Shown one piece after another: positions 51,977 through 61,455 of a DNA stretch of 64,000 nt. Below the pieces are notes generated by a model, which ran no database searches, was not told the DNA's origin, and worked only from the letters and a program-made list of their open reading frames with translations. This DNA is from Enterococcus raffinosus (GTDB lineage: Bacteria; Bacillota; Bacilli; Lactobacillales; Enterococcaceae), in assembly GCF_018917525.1 (NCBI RefSeq), contig NZ_JAHLOS010000007.1:1-64000 (forward strand). The letters are read 5' to 3'. Position 1 is the stretch's first letter. Every line of letters starts with the position of its first letter. The translations under genes and the position numbers were made by a program.

Positions 51977-53581
51977 TTAATTGATACCAACATCTTGGAA
52001 ATTGATTTTTTGTACTTCGTAGTAATTAACGCCCTTCAAGTTATCACGGTAAGCCAATACTTTCGGATGTTGAACTAAGAACGCATATGGCATGTCATCT
52101 GCCAATAATTTTTGCAACTCTTCTGATGCGGCTACACGTTTGTCTTCGTCTGATTCTGTTTGAATCGTTTTCTTCAATTCTGCCATCTTCGTATTTGAAG
52201 TGTCTGTCCATTTCGCACGCTCACCGACTGTATCGCCTGGTAAGAAGACTAGCTGGTTATTGATTTCCATATAATCTGGATGCCAATGCATCAGTAAGAA
52301 GGCTTCTTTCCCTTCACGGTAAGAATCAATTACGACTCCGATCTCAGATGTTTCAATCTTGGCATTGATGCCGATTTTTTCTAAATCGTCTTTGATTTTT
52401 TGACCAAGCGTTGTCCAAGACATCCCTTCTGTATCAAAGTTGGCAACTGTGAATTTCACTTCGAAGCCATCTTTGTAGCCCGCTTCTTCCATCAATTTCT
52501 TTGCTTCATCAAGATCTTGATAATCTTCATCCTTCTCTAAAGCACCAGTAAATCCTTTTGGCACAATATCAAGCGGCAACACAGCTTTATCGCCAGAGAT
52601 TTTCAGTAATTCTTTATAATTGATCGCTTTACGAACGGCTTCCTGAACTTTAGGATTAGCCATTGGTCCGCCAATTTCTTCATCTTGATTCATTAATAAG
52701 AACGTTGTTGTTGAACCAACATAGTTTTTGATCTTCACGCCTTCTTGGTCTTTTAGTTGCGACACATTATCCACACCGATACCTAAAGCAATATCGATAT
52801 CGCCTTGTTTCAACATTTGAATCTGTGTGTTTACATCTGGGATTTCTTTACAAATGACTTTATCATTTTTTACTTCGCCCCAGTATTCCTTGTTCTTCGT
52901 TAAACTAAGTTCTTCGTTTTGTTTCCATTTGTCCAAGACATAGGCACCTGAACCTGCTGAATTTGAATTCAACCATTTTTCAGCCGTATCTTTTGAGGAA
53001 GCATCCTCTGCATCCGTACCGCCATGCTCTTTAACAACTTCTGAATCAACGATGGCAAACGAGTTATTCGCTAATTTCACTAAGAAAGCTGCATCTGGTT
53101 CTTTCAATGTGAATTTCACCGTATAATCATCCGGTGTTTCAATGCTTTCCACATTTTCCGTATGATGCGTCGTGTTACTCTTCAGATTTTTGGTCCGCAT
53201 CACACTGAACTTCACGTCTTTAGAAGTCAATTCATTGCCGCTTGAGAATTTTACGCCCTCTTTGATCTTGAAGGTATGGACTTTTTGTGAATCATCCATT
53301 TCGTGAGATTCTGCTAATGAAGGCTCTGGTGTCGAGGATTCATAGGTCCGATACAAATAATCATACATTGCGTAATACACCATGTTTCCATATACTTCAT
53401 ATCCATGATGAGGATCTAAAGTCTTCAAATCAGATGCCATCCCGACTACCAACGTATTATCGCCATCTGCACTGCCGCCACCCTCGCTTGACCCATCTGT
53501 ACTACCGCCACCGCCGCCACAACCAGCGAGTGTCAACATTGCCAGACAAATGACGCTCCACAACATCTTCCTTTTTTTCAT
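51977..53581 (-). CDS. peptide-binding lipoprotein (family 5 SBP, OppA/DppA-like)
   Basis: A 534-aa lipoprotein. Its signal peptide has the lipobox LAGC (Cys at about residue 21) and a Gly/Ser-rich linker follows. The mature part has LDPHHGYEVYGNMVYYAMYDYL, the SBP_bac_5 signature region FKIKEGVKFSSGNELTSKDV, and AVRKAINYKELLKISG. It delivers peptides to the OppBC pore. Related enterococcal proteins also bind peptide pheromones, but specificity cannot be read here. Confidence 0.85.
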   Translation of the reverse strand: MKKRKMLWSVICLAMLTLAGCGGGGGSTDGSSEGGGSADGDNTLVVGMASDLKTLDPHHGYEVYGNMVYYAMYDYLYRTYESSTPEPSLAESHEMDDSQKVHTFKIKEGVKFSSGNELTSKDVKFSVMRTKNLKSNTTHHTENVESIETPDDYTVKFTLKEPDAAFLVKLANNSFAIVDSEVVKEHGGTDAEDASSKDTAEKWLNSNSAGSGAYVLDKWKQNEELSLTKNKEYWGEVKNDKVICKEIPDVNTQIQMLKQGDIDIALGIGVDNVSQLKDQEGVKIKNYVGSTTTFLLMNQDEEIGGPMANPKVQEAVRKAINYKELLKISGDKAVLPLDIVPKGFTGALEKDEDYQDLDEAKKLMEEAGYKDGFEVKFTVANFDTEGMSWTTLGQKIKDDLEKIGINAKIETSEIGVVIDSYREGKEAFLLMHWHPDYMEINNQLVFLPGDTVGERAKWTDTSNTKMAELKKTIQTESDEDKRVAASEELQKLLADDMPYAFLVQHPKVLAYRDNLKGVNYYEVQKINFQDVGIN

Positions 53582-53611
53582 ACCTTTGCTCCTCCTTATG
53601 TTTACTAAAAG

Positions 53612-54595
53612 TTATTCCTCTTTATTATGTAAATGGCAAGCCACAAAATGATTGCCTTTTACTTCCAATAATTCAGGTACCTCAGTTTTACATTTTTCCA
53701 TCGCGAAAGGACAGCGGGTATGGAACTTACAGCCCTTTGGCGGATTCGCTGGACTTGGCACATCACCAGTCAGTACGATCCGGTCGATTTTTTCCTTATC
53801 GATCGTTGGTGCCGCTGAAATCAAGGCTTTAGTATAAGGATGCAGCGTGTCATTGTATAAAGCATCCCGATCCGCCAATTCTACGATATTTCCTAAATAC
53901 ATCACGGCGATGCGGTCACACAAGTGATAAACCACTCCTAGATCATGAGAAATGAAGAAATAGGTCAAATCCATTTGCTTTTGCAGCTCTACCAACAAAT
54001 TAATAACCTGTGCCTGGATCGATACATCCAGCGCTGAAACGGGTTCGTCACAAATAATGATATCTGGCTTCAAGGCTAGTGCACGAGCAATCCCGATTCG
54101 CTGCTTTTGTCCTCCTGACATCTCATGAGGATAGCGATGCTTATATTCCGGAGCTAAGCCAACCATCGTCAACAAACGATCGATCTCCGCTTCAATCTCT
54201 GCTTTCGTCATATCTTTCTTATGGTGGATCTGGAAGGGCTCTGCCAAAATACCGCTGATTTTGTTCCGCGGATTTAGACATGCCGACGGATCTTGAAACA
54301 CAAGCTGGACCTTTGAACCAAAGACTACTTTTTCTTTCCGATTTTTAAAAGCGCTAACATCTTGACCATCAATAATAATCGTTCCATCCGTGATCGCACC
54401 AAGATTCAACATAGTTTTACCCAATGTACTTTTCCCGCACCCGCTCTCACCTACGATACCGAACGTCTCGCCTTTTTTTACCGTTAAGGAAACATCATCG
54501 ACCGCCTTTAGCGTACCCTTTTTACCTTTACTGTCGCGGATTTCAAAATATTGCTTCACATGCTCCATTTGAATAATCGGTTCTTGCGTCATCAT
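53612..54595 (-). CDS. oligopeptide ABC transporter ATPase (OppF-like)
   Basis: A 327-aa ATPase with Walker A GESGCGKSTLGK, signature HEMSGGQKQRIGIARAL, Walker B IIICDEPVSALDVS and the C-terminal oligopeptide/dipeptide transporter extension with Cys residues in CKFHTRCPFAMEKC, likely an Fe-S or zinc site. It starts immediately after the OppD stop. Confidence 0.88.
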   Translation of the reverse strand: MMTQEPIIQMEHVKQYFEIRDSKGKKGTLKAVDDVSLTVKKGETFGIVGESGCGKSTLGKTMLNLGAITDGTIIIDGQDVSAFKNRKEKVVFGSKVQLVFQDPSACLNPRNKISGILAEPFQIHHKKDMTKAEIEAEIDRLLTMVGLAPEYKHRYPHEMSGGQKQRIGIARALALKPDIIICDEPVSALDVSIQAQVINLLVELQKQMDLTYFFISHDLGVVYHLCDRIAVMYLGNIVELADRDALYNDTLHPYTKALISAAPTIDKEKIDRIVLTGDVPSPANPPKGCKFHTRCPFAMEKCKTEVPELLEVKGNHFVACHLHNKEE

Positions 54596-55588
54596 TTACG
54601 TCGTCACCTCGGTCTCTTCTTCCATTGAATACTTAAAGCAGCGAACCTTACGTCCATCTTCACTGGTCGTAATCGCTGGTCGTTTCTCCTTACAGATAGC
54701 CATCGCGTAAGGACAGCGAGGATGAAAACTACAGCCTTTAGGCATTTCATTCAATTGAGGAACCATGCCTTCAATACTGCTTAACTTCCCCTTTTTATCG
54801 TTAATATTGGGAATTGCCGCGATCAAGCCTTCTGTATAAGGGTGCTTAGGATTGTCTAATATTTCACGAATCAATCCCTGTTCAACTACTTTTCCCGTGT
54901 ACATGACAATAACGCGATCACAGATTTCTGATACTACGCCTAAATCATGGGTGATCAATATGATTCCCATTTTGAGACGTTCTTTTAATTCCTTTAATAC
55001 TTCTAAAATTTGTGCCTGAATCGTCACATCTAATGCGGTGGTCGGTTCATCCGCAATTAACAGTTGCGGATCACAGGCAAGCGCCATCGCAATCATTACC
55101 CGCTGCCGCATTCCCCCAGACATCTGATGAGGATATTCATTGAAGCGCTGTTCAGGTGCAGGAATCCCCACAAGCTTTAACAGCTCTATCGCTTTTTCCT
55201 TTGCGTCTGCCTTTGAGATATCTGTATGGATCAACATGGATTCGACAATTTGTTTCCCGCATTTATGAAGCGGATTCAAAGAAGTCATGGGTTCTTGGAA
55301 GATCATCGCCAAATGATTGCCACGAAAATGCTGCTTTTCCTTCTCCTTCATAGCAATCAGGTCTTCACCTCTAAACACAGCTCTTCCAGTGACTGTACTA
55401 GTTGCTTCATCTAATAGGCCCATGATACTCAGAGAAGTCACACTTTTCCCACTGCCGCTTTCCCCAACGATCCCTAATGTTTCGTTTTCATTTAACAGAA
55501 GCTCTAAATTATTTACGGCAGTCACTTCTCCGTTATAGGTACGAAATTTGACTGTAAGCTCTTCGACCCGTAGCAGTTCTTTCTCCAT
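54596..55588 (-). CDS. oligopeptide ABC transporter ATPase (OppD-like)
   Basis: A 330-aa ATPase with Walker [14 protein letters not shown], signature [17 protein letters not shown], Walker [15 protein letters not shown] and the Cys-containing C-terminus [14 protein letters not shown]. The GMRQRV variant marks OppD rather than OppF. It is the first gene of the operon, preceded by a near-consensus promoter and a 5' region of about 120 nt. Confidence 0.88.
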   Translation of the reverse strand: MEKELLRVEELTVKFRTYNGEVTAVNNLELLLNENETLGIVGESGSGKSVTSLSIMGLLDEATSTVTGRAVFRGEDLIAMKEKEKQHFRGNHLAMIFQEPMTSLNPLHKCGKQIVESMLIHTDISKADAKEKAIELLKLVGIPAPEQRFNEYPHQMSGGMRQRVMIAMALACDPQLLIADEPTTALDVTIQAQILEVLKELKERLKMGIILITHDLGVVSEICDRVIVMYTGKVVEQGLIREILDNPKHPYTEGLIAAIPNINDKKGKLSSIEGMVPQLNEMPKGCSFHPRCPYAMAICKEKRPAITTSEDGRKVRCFKYSMEEETEVTT

Positions 55589-55714
55589 AAAATAATTAAC
55601 TCCCTACCTTTTAATTTTTAAATTATGGTTAAAAAATAACTGTAGATTCTAATTTTAAAATCAGTCAGTCTCCGTGTATTTATTCAGAAAATTCGAAAAA
55701 TATTTTATTTTTTG

Positions 55715-55742
55715 ATTATACCAGTTGACAAAAGATTGTCAA
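55715..55742 (-). promoter_or_regulatory. promoter of the opp operon with an overlapping palindrome
   Basis: On the minus strand, TTGACA (55742-55737), a 16-nt spacer and TATAAT (55720-55715), both boxes perfect consensus. TTGACA-N6-TGTCAA (55725-55742) is an inverted repeat covering the -35 box and is a candidate operator. The rest of 55589-55914 is AT-rich with no gene. Confidence 0.75.
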
Positions 55743-55914
55743 TATAAAGTTTTATTCACTCTTTTTGAAAACCAAGCCACAATGGCTCTCATCATCGTTT
55801 ACCCAAAATTGTTTATTTTTATTATGAAATATTGATGAGCATCTCTAATCTTAAAAAAATGAATTTTATTATCAATCAAAATATGACCTAATTGAAGAGC
55901 TCGAAATAACAAAA

Positions 55915-55960
55915 CAAGAGTTTTTGACAGTCTACTTTTAAAAACTGTCAAAAACTCTTG
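55915..55960 (-). terminator. terminator of the HAD-like gene
   Basis: A 16-bp perfect stem, CAAGAGTTTTTGACAG (55915-55930) with its complement (55945-55960), is followed by TTGTTTTGTT on the minus strand. Confidence 0.8.
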
Positions 55961-55980
55961 AGTAAAGATTCGATTGGGTA

Positions 55981-56415
55981 TTACATTAACTTCTCAAAGC
56001 GACTTTCGATGACTCCTAAGTGCAACTGGTTGAAGTCTCGGAAAGATTGACAAGGCATAGCTTTCTTATCACAATCTTCCGCAATATACAGCGGTTTAAA
56101 GCCTAACTCCTTAGCTTCATACAGTTGTTCCGGAGAATTAGAGATGAAATTGACCTTTTGATGCGCCAGCTCCACCTGTAAAAAATCGACTAATCCATGA
56201 GGAACCGTCCCAGCCTTTTCACCGTTGATCGAAAAATCTAAATAGTCAGCCAGATGATGCTCCAGTAAAACTCGATTCATCATCTCTTGATCGTAGAAAA
56301 CCATGCCGATTTGCTGTTTTCGACTTTTCAGATAATCTAGCAATTGATGGACCTTCGTTTGATCTTCTTCCCGTAAAAAAATACTCTCACTTGAAAATAC
56401 AAAAGTTTCAATCAT
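55981..56415 (-). CDS. HAD-superfamily-like protein with altered catalytic motif
   Basis: A 144-aa protein with the topology of a small HAD hydrolase: N-terminal strand ETFVFSSESIFL, a helical stretch, the strand IGMVFYDQEM, NFISNSPEQLYEAKELGFKPLYIAED as motif II/III region. The nucleophile motif DxDxT is replaced by FSSES, and there is no clear acidic motif IV. It is either a non-catalytic relative or a decayed gene, but with an intact frame and its own terminator. Function unknown. Confidence 0.5.
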   Translation of the reverse strand: MIETFVFSSESIFLREEDQTKVHQLLDYLKSRKQQIGMVFYDQEMMNRVLLEHHLADYLDFSINGEKAGTVPHGLVDFLQVELAHQKVNFISNSPEQLYEAKELGFKPLYIAEDCDKKAMPCQSFRDFNQLHLGVIESRFEKLM

Positions 56416-56653
56416 TCCGCTTCCTCCTACTCTATTCGATTGTGCACAAATTCACTAATTGCGCTAAAAAAAATATTCCTCGATTTTTTATCCCTGATAA
56501 GAACAAATGTAAATCTTGTTCATCAAGTTGTCTTTTAACTTACATCATTTTTGAAGCGCTGTCAAATCTTCTTATAGGTTGTGCTCATCTCGGGTACGAG
56601 AAAAACAGGATTTATTCGTATGTTATCTATAGAAGAGTTTTTCCCGCACATGC

Positions 56654-56659
56654 TATAAT
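56654..56659 (+). promoter_or_regulatory. extended -10 promoter of the Rpn-family gene
   Basis: TGCTATAAT (56651-56659) is an extended -10 with a perfect TATAAT; no good -35 box is visible 17 nt upstream. It lies about 48 nt before the start codon. Confidence 0.55.
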
Positions 56660-56706
56660 AAAGGCGATAAAAGCCTTTCAATACGTTGTCAGAAAGGCAT
56701 GATACG

Positions 56707-57567
56707 ATGGAAAAATATTTACCGACAAACGATTTGTTGTTTAAGAAGCTACTGACCTCTGAGGATTCTCCGCACATTCTGAAAGCCTTCGTCAAAGATT
56801 TATTAGGACTGGAATTTATGACTCTGAAACCAAAAGTTCCTTACCATATTGATACGTACAAGAAAAATTATGATGAACTGACGCTTCGGATGACCGAAGT
56901 GGATATCTTGGCTACAGCAGACGATGGCAGCTGTACAACGATTGAATGCCAGATTCAAAAGCATAAATATTTCAACGAACGCACGCTTTTTTATCTGGCA
57001 GAGGCCTATTGCTCACCCTTTGGAAATACCAAAACCGTGGAATTTATCGAGAATAATAATTTTTCTGCGCTCCGACCAGTGTACGGAATCAATGTCGTTG
57101 ATTTTGACTTATTTGATCGTGAAAAAGCGGCACTGCGAATTTTCCGTCTATTGGATGAGCAGACACACGAACCCTTTATTGGTCAAGAAAACAGACAATT
57201 GCTGATGCTCTGCTTCCTTAGCTTGACCAATAAGAATATCAAAGAAACCAGCGCAGCCCGCCACTGGCAGCATTTTCTAAAAACCGGCGAAGTCACACCA
57301 GACGCGCCCGACTATCTCAAAGAAGCCAAACGTAAAATCGATTTCTATTCGCTAAAGGAGGACGAACAGACGATGATTATGAATATCAACAAAACCGAAG
57401 CCATCCGAAACGCCGAACTTTCAACTGCGAGAGATGAAGGAATTGAACAAGAAAAATATACCATTGCTCAAAAAATGCTAGCAGCAGACCTTTCCTTTGA
57501 ACAAATCGCAGAAATCACTGATTTGGAGATTGATGAGATCAAAAAACTAGGGGATGAACAAAAATAA
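56707..57567 (+). CDS. Rpn family recombination-promoting nuclease / PD-(D/E)XK transposase-like protein
   Basis: About 286 aa. The N-terminal PTNDLLFKKLLTSEDSPHILKAF and the nuclease core ELTLRMTEVDILATADDG...TTIECQIQKH (D, then ExQ) match the PD-(D/E)XK family linked to Rpn proteins. It has a charged C-terminus with EGIEQEKYTIAQKMLAADLSFEQIAEITDL. TTG 56686 is an alternative start. There are no terminal inverted repeats or partner genes, so it is not an active transposon as seen here. Confidence 0.78.
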   Translation: MEKYLPTNDLLFKKLLTSEDSPHILKAFVKDLLGLEFMTLKPKVPYHIDTYKKNYDELTLRMTEVDILATADDGSCTTIECQIQKHKYFNERTLFYLAEAYCSPFGNTKTVEFIENNNFSALRPVYGINVVDFDLFDREKAALRIFRLLDEQTHEPFIGQENRQLLMLCFLSLTNKNIKETSAARHWQHFLKTGEVTPDAPDYLKEAKRKIDFYSLKEDEQTMIMNINKTEAIRNAELSTARDEGIEQEKYTIAQKMLAADLSFEQIAEITDLEIDEIKKLGDEQK

Positions 57568-57582
57568 GCTCCGTCAAAGAAA

Positions 57583-57633
57583 GCACAACACAAAAAGGCA
57601 GGAACTTCGAATTCCTGCCTTTTTGCGTTGTGC
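57583..57633. terminator. strong bidirectional terminator
   Basis: A 22-bp stem with one mismatch, running from GCACAACACAAAAAGGCAG at 57583 into GGAA and paired with 57612-57633, carries T-runs. It separates the Rpn gene from the convergent dga-like operon. Confidence 0.9.
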
Positions 57634-57664
57634 TAATATAATAAGCTCTGCATTGTTTCTTCTA

Positions 57665-58402
57665 TTAAAGAAGCTCTTTCAACATATCTAACAAAGCTTT
57701 GACATCTTCTGGTCGTGTATCGCCCGTTTCGGAATCAATGATTGAACTGTAAACATGAGGAATGACCTTTTTTACCCCAGCATCTAAAGCGATTTTAACA
57801 ATCTCTTGAAAATTCTCCAAATCGATCCCGCCTGTTGGTTCTAAATAGAAATCATTTTCTGCGCAGGCTTTTGCGACTGCCTCGTATTCTTCTTTATGGG
57901 CAAGACCTTTCATTGGGAAATACTTGACCGAACTTCCGCCCATATCCTTCAATAAGGCGATGGCTGTCTCAATAGGAACGATCGCTTCTGCTGTTTGAGA
58001 ACTCAAAGGTCCTGTGGCGATATTGACATAGCCCACTTTACCGCAAGGAGAAACGAGTCCATTGATTACTGTATTCGCTTGACCTAACAAAGCCCGTGAG
58101 GTTCCGACACCTGTGAAGACTTGATTTACATGCTGCGGCTGCAGCACGCCAGAAATTCGGGAAACCATTTGGCTTTGATTTGGATCACCGGCACCAAGTC
58201 CGACAGATAACGCATTTTCTGTTGCTTCCTGATATTTTTTCATCGCTTCAATCGCGGCTTCATCGTTGTCATAATTTTTTGACAGCACTCCTAAAACAAC
58301 GTGTCCTTCTGCCGCTTCGTAACAGTCACGAGCATTTTCGACAGAGTTGGCTAAGACGTTTAAACAAACACGATCTTGATAGTAATTTGGGGTTAAAGAC
58401 AT
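57665..58402 (-). CDS. KDGP aldolase (DgaF-like)
   Basis: About 245 aa. The family features are YYQDRVCLNVLANSVENARDCYEA, SVGLGAGDPNQSQMV, NIATGPLSSQTAEAIVPIETAI and KYFPMKGLAHKEEYEA, with the likely Schiff-base Lys in that segment, then YLEPTGGIDLENF. It should cleave 2-keto-3-deoxy-6-phosphogluconate to pyruvate and glyceraldehyde-3-P. The frame is open to 58456, but GAAGGAGCAAATCGAA fits ATG 58402. It is the last gene of the operon. Confidence 0.82.
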   Translation of the reverse strand: MSLTPNYYQDRVCLNVLANSVENARDCYEAAEGHVVLGVLSKNYDNDEAAIEAMKKYQEATENALSVGLGAGDPNQSQMVSRISGVLQPQHVNQVFTGVGTSRALLGQANTVINGLVSPCGKVGYVNIATGPLSSQTAEAIVPIETAIALLKDMGGSSVKYFPMKGLAHKEEYEAVAKACAENDFYLEPTGGIDLENFQEIVKIALDAGVKKVIPHVYSSIIDSETGDTRPEDVKALLDMLKELL

Positions 58403-58442
58403 TTCGATTTGCTCCTTCAATTTATAATTTGATTTGATATCT

Positions 58443-59531
58443 CTACATGATTTCATTTAATCGTGTAATGATCTTTCCTAGTTCTTCCTCATTGACAGCG
58501 CGGATATCAAATTCGATGATGCCATTATTGGCTTGATATTCTCGTGTATAGATTGCAGGATTTTCTGCTTTTAGCGCGTTAATCACTTCTTTCGCCGATT
58601 TATTTTGGACTTTTACACTGGCCCGATAAATGTCTCTGCCAGCACCATCTTGAACAGTTTTGGCTTCGAGTCCTTCAATTTTATTAAGCTCTTCAATAAA
58701 AGGCAGTAGACGCTGTTTCATCGATTCGCCTGACTCGCTGCCATTCTGCAAGCGATCCTCCAAAGCCTGCGTGAAGCCTAAAATATTGTCTTTGCCGATC
58801 TTCATTGCCCGGCCGATTCCTTTGCCCTGCAAGCGAACCCACTCAATATATTTTGCTGTGCCAATCACCAATCCGCTGCTTGGACCTTCAATCGCTTTGG
58901 CGCCAGAATAAATGACCAAATCTGCTCCAGCTTGAGTATATTTGTAAAGATCTTCTTCCGCCGCCGCATCAACGATCAAAGGCAGCCCATATTTCTTAGC
59001 AACTGCAGCAGCATCAGCAACTGTCAGCATACTTTTTTGTACTGTGTGATGGCTCTTGATATAAAGTAGTGCTGCAGTATTGTCGGTAATCATCATCTCC
59101 ATTTGTTCGGCTGAACAGCCGTTGGCATATCCCGCCTCAACAACTTCACCGCCGCCTAGCTCTACCATTACTTCAACAGGAGTACCATAATCAACATTGT
59201 GTCCTTTCGGCACGAGAATCTCGCGTTTTTTGATCCGATCGGTATAAGGATGATAGACGTGATACAAACTGCCTTGTCCAATAATCGCAGCAACAGATTG
59301 TGCGATACCGGCTGAGGCAGAAGATACGATCTGCGCATCCTCAACCTTTAAAAGCTTCGCTAGATAGGCGCCGGTCTGAATAAATAATTCACTCATCTCA
59401 AAGAAATGTTCTCCGCCAAAGCGCTGTGCTGCTAAAACATTTTCTGATACTTTTGATACACCTAGGATCGTCATTTTTCCAGATGCATTGATAACTTCCT
59501 TTAAGCCAAATTTGTCATAACTAATTGTCAT
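58443..59531 (-). CDS. D-glucosaminate-6-phosphate ammonia-lyase-like PLP enzyme (DgaE/SelA family)
   Basis: About 362 aa. It is a fold-type I, SelA-like PLP enzyme. The PLP Lys lies in SGAKAIEGPSSG (K212 from ATG 59531), with VSSASAGIAQSVAA, PLIVDAAAEED and a His pair in KSHHTVQKS. DgaE converts 2-amino-2-deoxygluconate-6-P to KDG-6-P and ammonia, feeding the aldolase encoded next. GGAGG 8 nt upstream supports ATG 59531, which overlaps the amidohydrolase stop by 11 nt. Confidence 0.8.
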   Translation of the reverse strand: MTISYDKFGLKEVINASGKMTILGVSKVSENVLAAQRFGGEHFFEMSELFIQTGAYLAKLLKVEDAQIVSSASAGIAQSVAAIIGQGSLYHVYHPYTDRIKKREILVPKGHNVDYGTPVEVMVELGGGEVVEAGYANGCSAEQMEMMITDNTAALLYIKSHHTVQKSMLTVADAAAVAKKYGLPLIVDAAAEEDLYKYTQAGADLVIYSGAKAIEGPSSGLVIGTAKYIEWVRLQGKGIGRAMKIGKDNILGFTQALEDRLQNGSESGESMKQRLLPFIEELNKIEGLEAKTVQDGAGRDIYRASVKVQNKSAKEVINALKAENPAIYTREYQANNGIIEFDIRAVNEEELGKIITRLNEIM

Positions 59532-60627
59532 AAATGGTGCCTCCAATAATCGTTTTCACTGGTTTGATCAATTCCTTCGCGGTACGAGTGAAACCATTTG
59601 AATCGGTCAATGTCTTTTCTCCGTTGGACAAATCAAAAATCGTTAAATCAGCATCATAACCCGCTGCCAATTTCCCTTTTTTCTCTAAATGGAAATAGTG
59701 CGCCGGTACATTTGTTACCTTATCCAAAATCTCTTCCCACGAATATCCTACCACACGTAGCTTTTCCATTGTTGTTGCCAAATCGTAGACAGGTCCATTT
59801 TCGCGATTGCGATGATAGATGTCCGTACTAATTGATGTGGCTTTGATCCCTGCTTTTAGCGCAGTCTCTGCAACATGAAAGTTAAAGCTATCCGTACCGT
59901 GACCAATATCAAAAACGATGCCTTTTTCATAACCTGCTTTGGCAAAATCCTTGATTTGTTCTGTCTCTTTGTCCAAAATCCCATTCGGTTTGCCATTAAA
60001 GCAATGAGTCAACACATCGCCTTCATCCAATACTGCTAATATTTCCTGCAGCTCTGGCGGCGCTGAACCGATATGGATCATTAATGGCAGGTTTTGATTC
60101 TTTCGCTGAATATCTTTTGCTAATTCCAGCGGTGTAATCCCATTTTCACCAATAACGGTCTTACTCATTCGCGCTTTGATTCCTACGATAAATTGTGGAA
60201 GCTCAACCAATCGATCATGTACAAGATCCGCCTGAATCTTCGTTAAATCAGCTAGTTCATCTTGTTCAACAATACCCCATTTTGAAATATTGATGAGTGC
60301 GTAAACATTGGTCTTGACCTTTTTAGACAACTCATAAAAATCACCAATATTTTCTGCACCGGTCGTTCCAGCATCAATCACGGTTGTCACACCTTTAGTT
60401 ACACCGATTTCATCCGGATAATCATAATAAAGTGTCATTTTTTCATAACAATGAACATGATCATCAATCCAACCGGCGGATACATAATGTTCTCCTGCTA
60501 AATCGATTATTTTTTCAGCGGGGGTTTCAATCGTGGTGTCTACATTTAAGATCACACCATCTTTGATTGCTACTTCGACTTTTTCCCCATTGATACGTTT
60601 CCCATTTTTGACTAATAAATCAAACAT
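59521..60627 (-). CDS. amidohydrolase/deacetylase family metallohydrolase
   Basis: A 368-aa TIM-barrel amidohydrolase. It has DDHVHCYEKM (first metal His pair), VIDAGTTGAE, the probable bridging Lys in VGIKARMSKTVIG, then MIHIGSAPPE, THCFNGKPNG, DIGHGTDSFNF and the metal Asp in STDIYHRN. It belongs to the dihydroorotase-like group often found with DgaE/DgaF-type genes. It might deacylate or open a ring in an N-substituted amino-sugar acid before the lyase acts. That is inference. Confidence 0.8.
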   Translation of the reverse strand: MFDLLVKNGKRINGEKVEVAIKDGVILNVDTTIETPAEKIIDLAGEHYVSAGWIDDHVHCYEKMTLYYDYPDEIGVTKGVTTVIDAGTTGAENIGDFYELSKKVKTNVYALINISKWGIVEQDELADLTKIQADLVHDRLVELPQFIVGIKARMSKTVIGENGITPLELAKDIQRKNQNLPLMIHIGSAPPELQEILAVLDEGDVLTHCFNGKPNGILDKETEQIKDFAKAGYEKGIVFDIGHGTDSFNFHVAETALKAGIKATSISTDIYHRNRENGPVYDLATTMEKLRVVGYSWEEILDKVTNVPAHYFHLEKKGKLAAGYDADLTIFDLSNGEKTLTDSNGFTRTAKELIKPVKTIIGGTIYDN

Positions 60628-60642
60628 CCTTTGGCCTTCTTT

Positions 60643-61335
60643 CTACTGCAATGCAACTGGGAAGATCGTACCAAGTACCATCGCTCCAAGAATCGCACCG
60701 CCAGCTATAGGTTTTTTCCAAGCGTAAAATCCTAATGCTCCCAATGTTGCACCAATCCCAATCGGAATTGAAGCACCACAAGCGCTCAAAATAATCAGTG
60801 GTCCTAAGAAACGTCCTGAAGAATTGCCAGCACCCATCATCACATCAGCACCAAAGGTTGAGTTCGCCTGATTGATGGTGAACTTACGAATCAAAATAAT
60901 CACGCCACCAACTAATAACCCTAAAACAGCACCTGTTATCAGCGACAAGGCAAAGTTATCGATTGGTGCGCGAATCCCCATACTCAAGAAGATCGCCGGA
61001 ATTCCGATACCGATCCCCGTTAAAATAGATCCGCCTAAATCCAGAATCCCTACCAAAGAACCTTCCAGAATACGTGCAAATAGAAAGCTTGCACCAAATG
61101 CCGCCGCTGCTCCATATGAGCCGCCATCTAATCCTGCCTTCAACATCGCAACAATTGACACTTCATTAAAAGCTCCTACTCCGTGTACGACATACATATG
61201 AGTCCCAGCAAAAACCGCCGCTGCCATGATTCCTACGGTGATCGGAAATGCCCAATCCGCATACCAGAAGCTTTTCGCTTTTTTCTCTTCAGAAAGCACT
61301 GCTTGTTCTTTTTCCAATTCCTCTGTGTTATCCAT
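60643..61335 (-). CDS. DUF4310 family membrane protein
   Basis: A 230-aa protein. A charged N-terminal tail (residues 1-27) is followed by about six glycine/alanine-rich membrane helices, with GILDLGGSILTGIGIGIPAI and GASIPIGIGATLGALGFYAWKKP as conserved segments. It is always a neighbour of DUF4311 in such clusters. The glycine-rich helices and the lack of any other permease in the operon suggest it is part of a transporter. The mechanism is unknown. Confidence 0.75.
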   Translation of the reverse strand: MDNTEELEKEQAVLSEEKKAKSFWYADWAFPITVGIMAAAVFAGTHMYVVHGVGAFNEVSIVAMLKAGLDGGSYGAAAAFGASFLFARILEGSLVGILDLGGSILTGIGIGIPAIFLSMGIRAPIDNFALSLITGAVLGLLVGGVIILIRKFTINQANSTFGADVMMGAGNSSGRFLGPLIILSACGASIPIGIGATLGALGFYAWKKPIAGGAILGAMVLGTIFPVALQ

Positions 61336-61455
61336 GTATTTCCCTCCTGATTAATAAATTACTTTTCAGTAAAAAATATGATTCTCATCACATATTTCAA
61401 TCTATCTTCTACTCTTTTCAACAATTTTTTAACTAACTCACAATTCAAAAATACT

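Noticed and set aside
56707-57567. Rpn-family gene as part of an insertion sequence
   Set aside because: No terminal inverted repeats or target duplications are visible around it, and it has an ordinary promoter and terminator.
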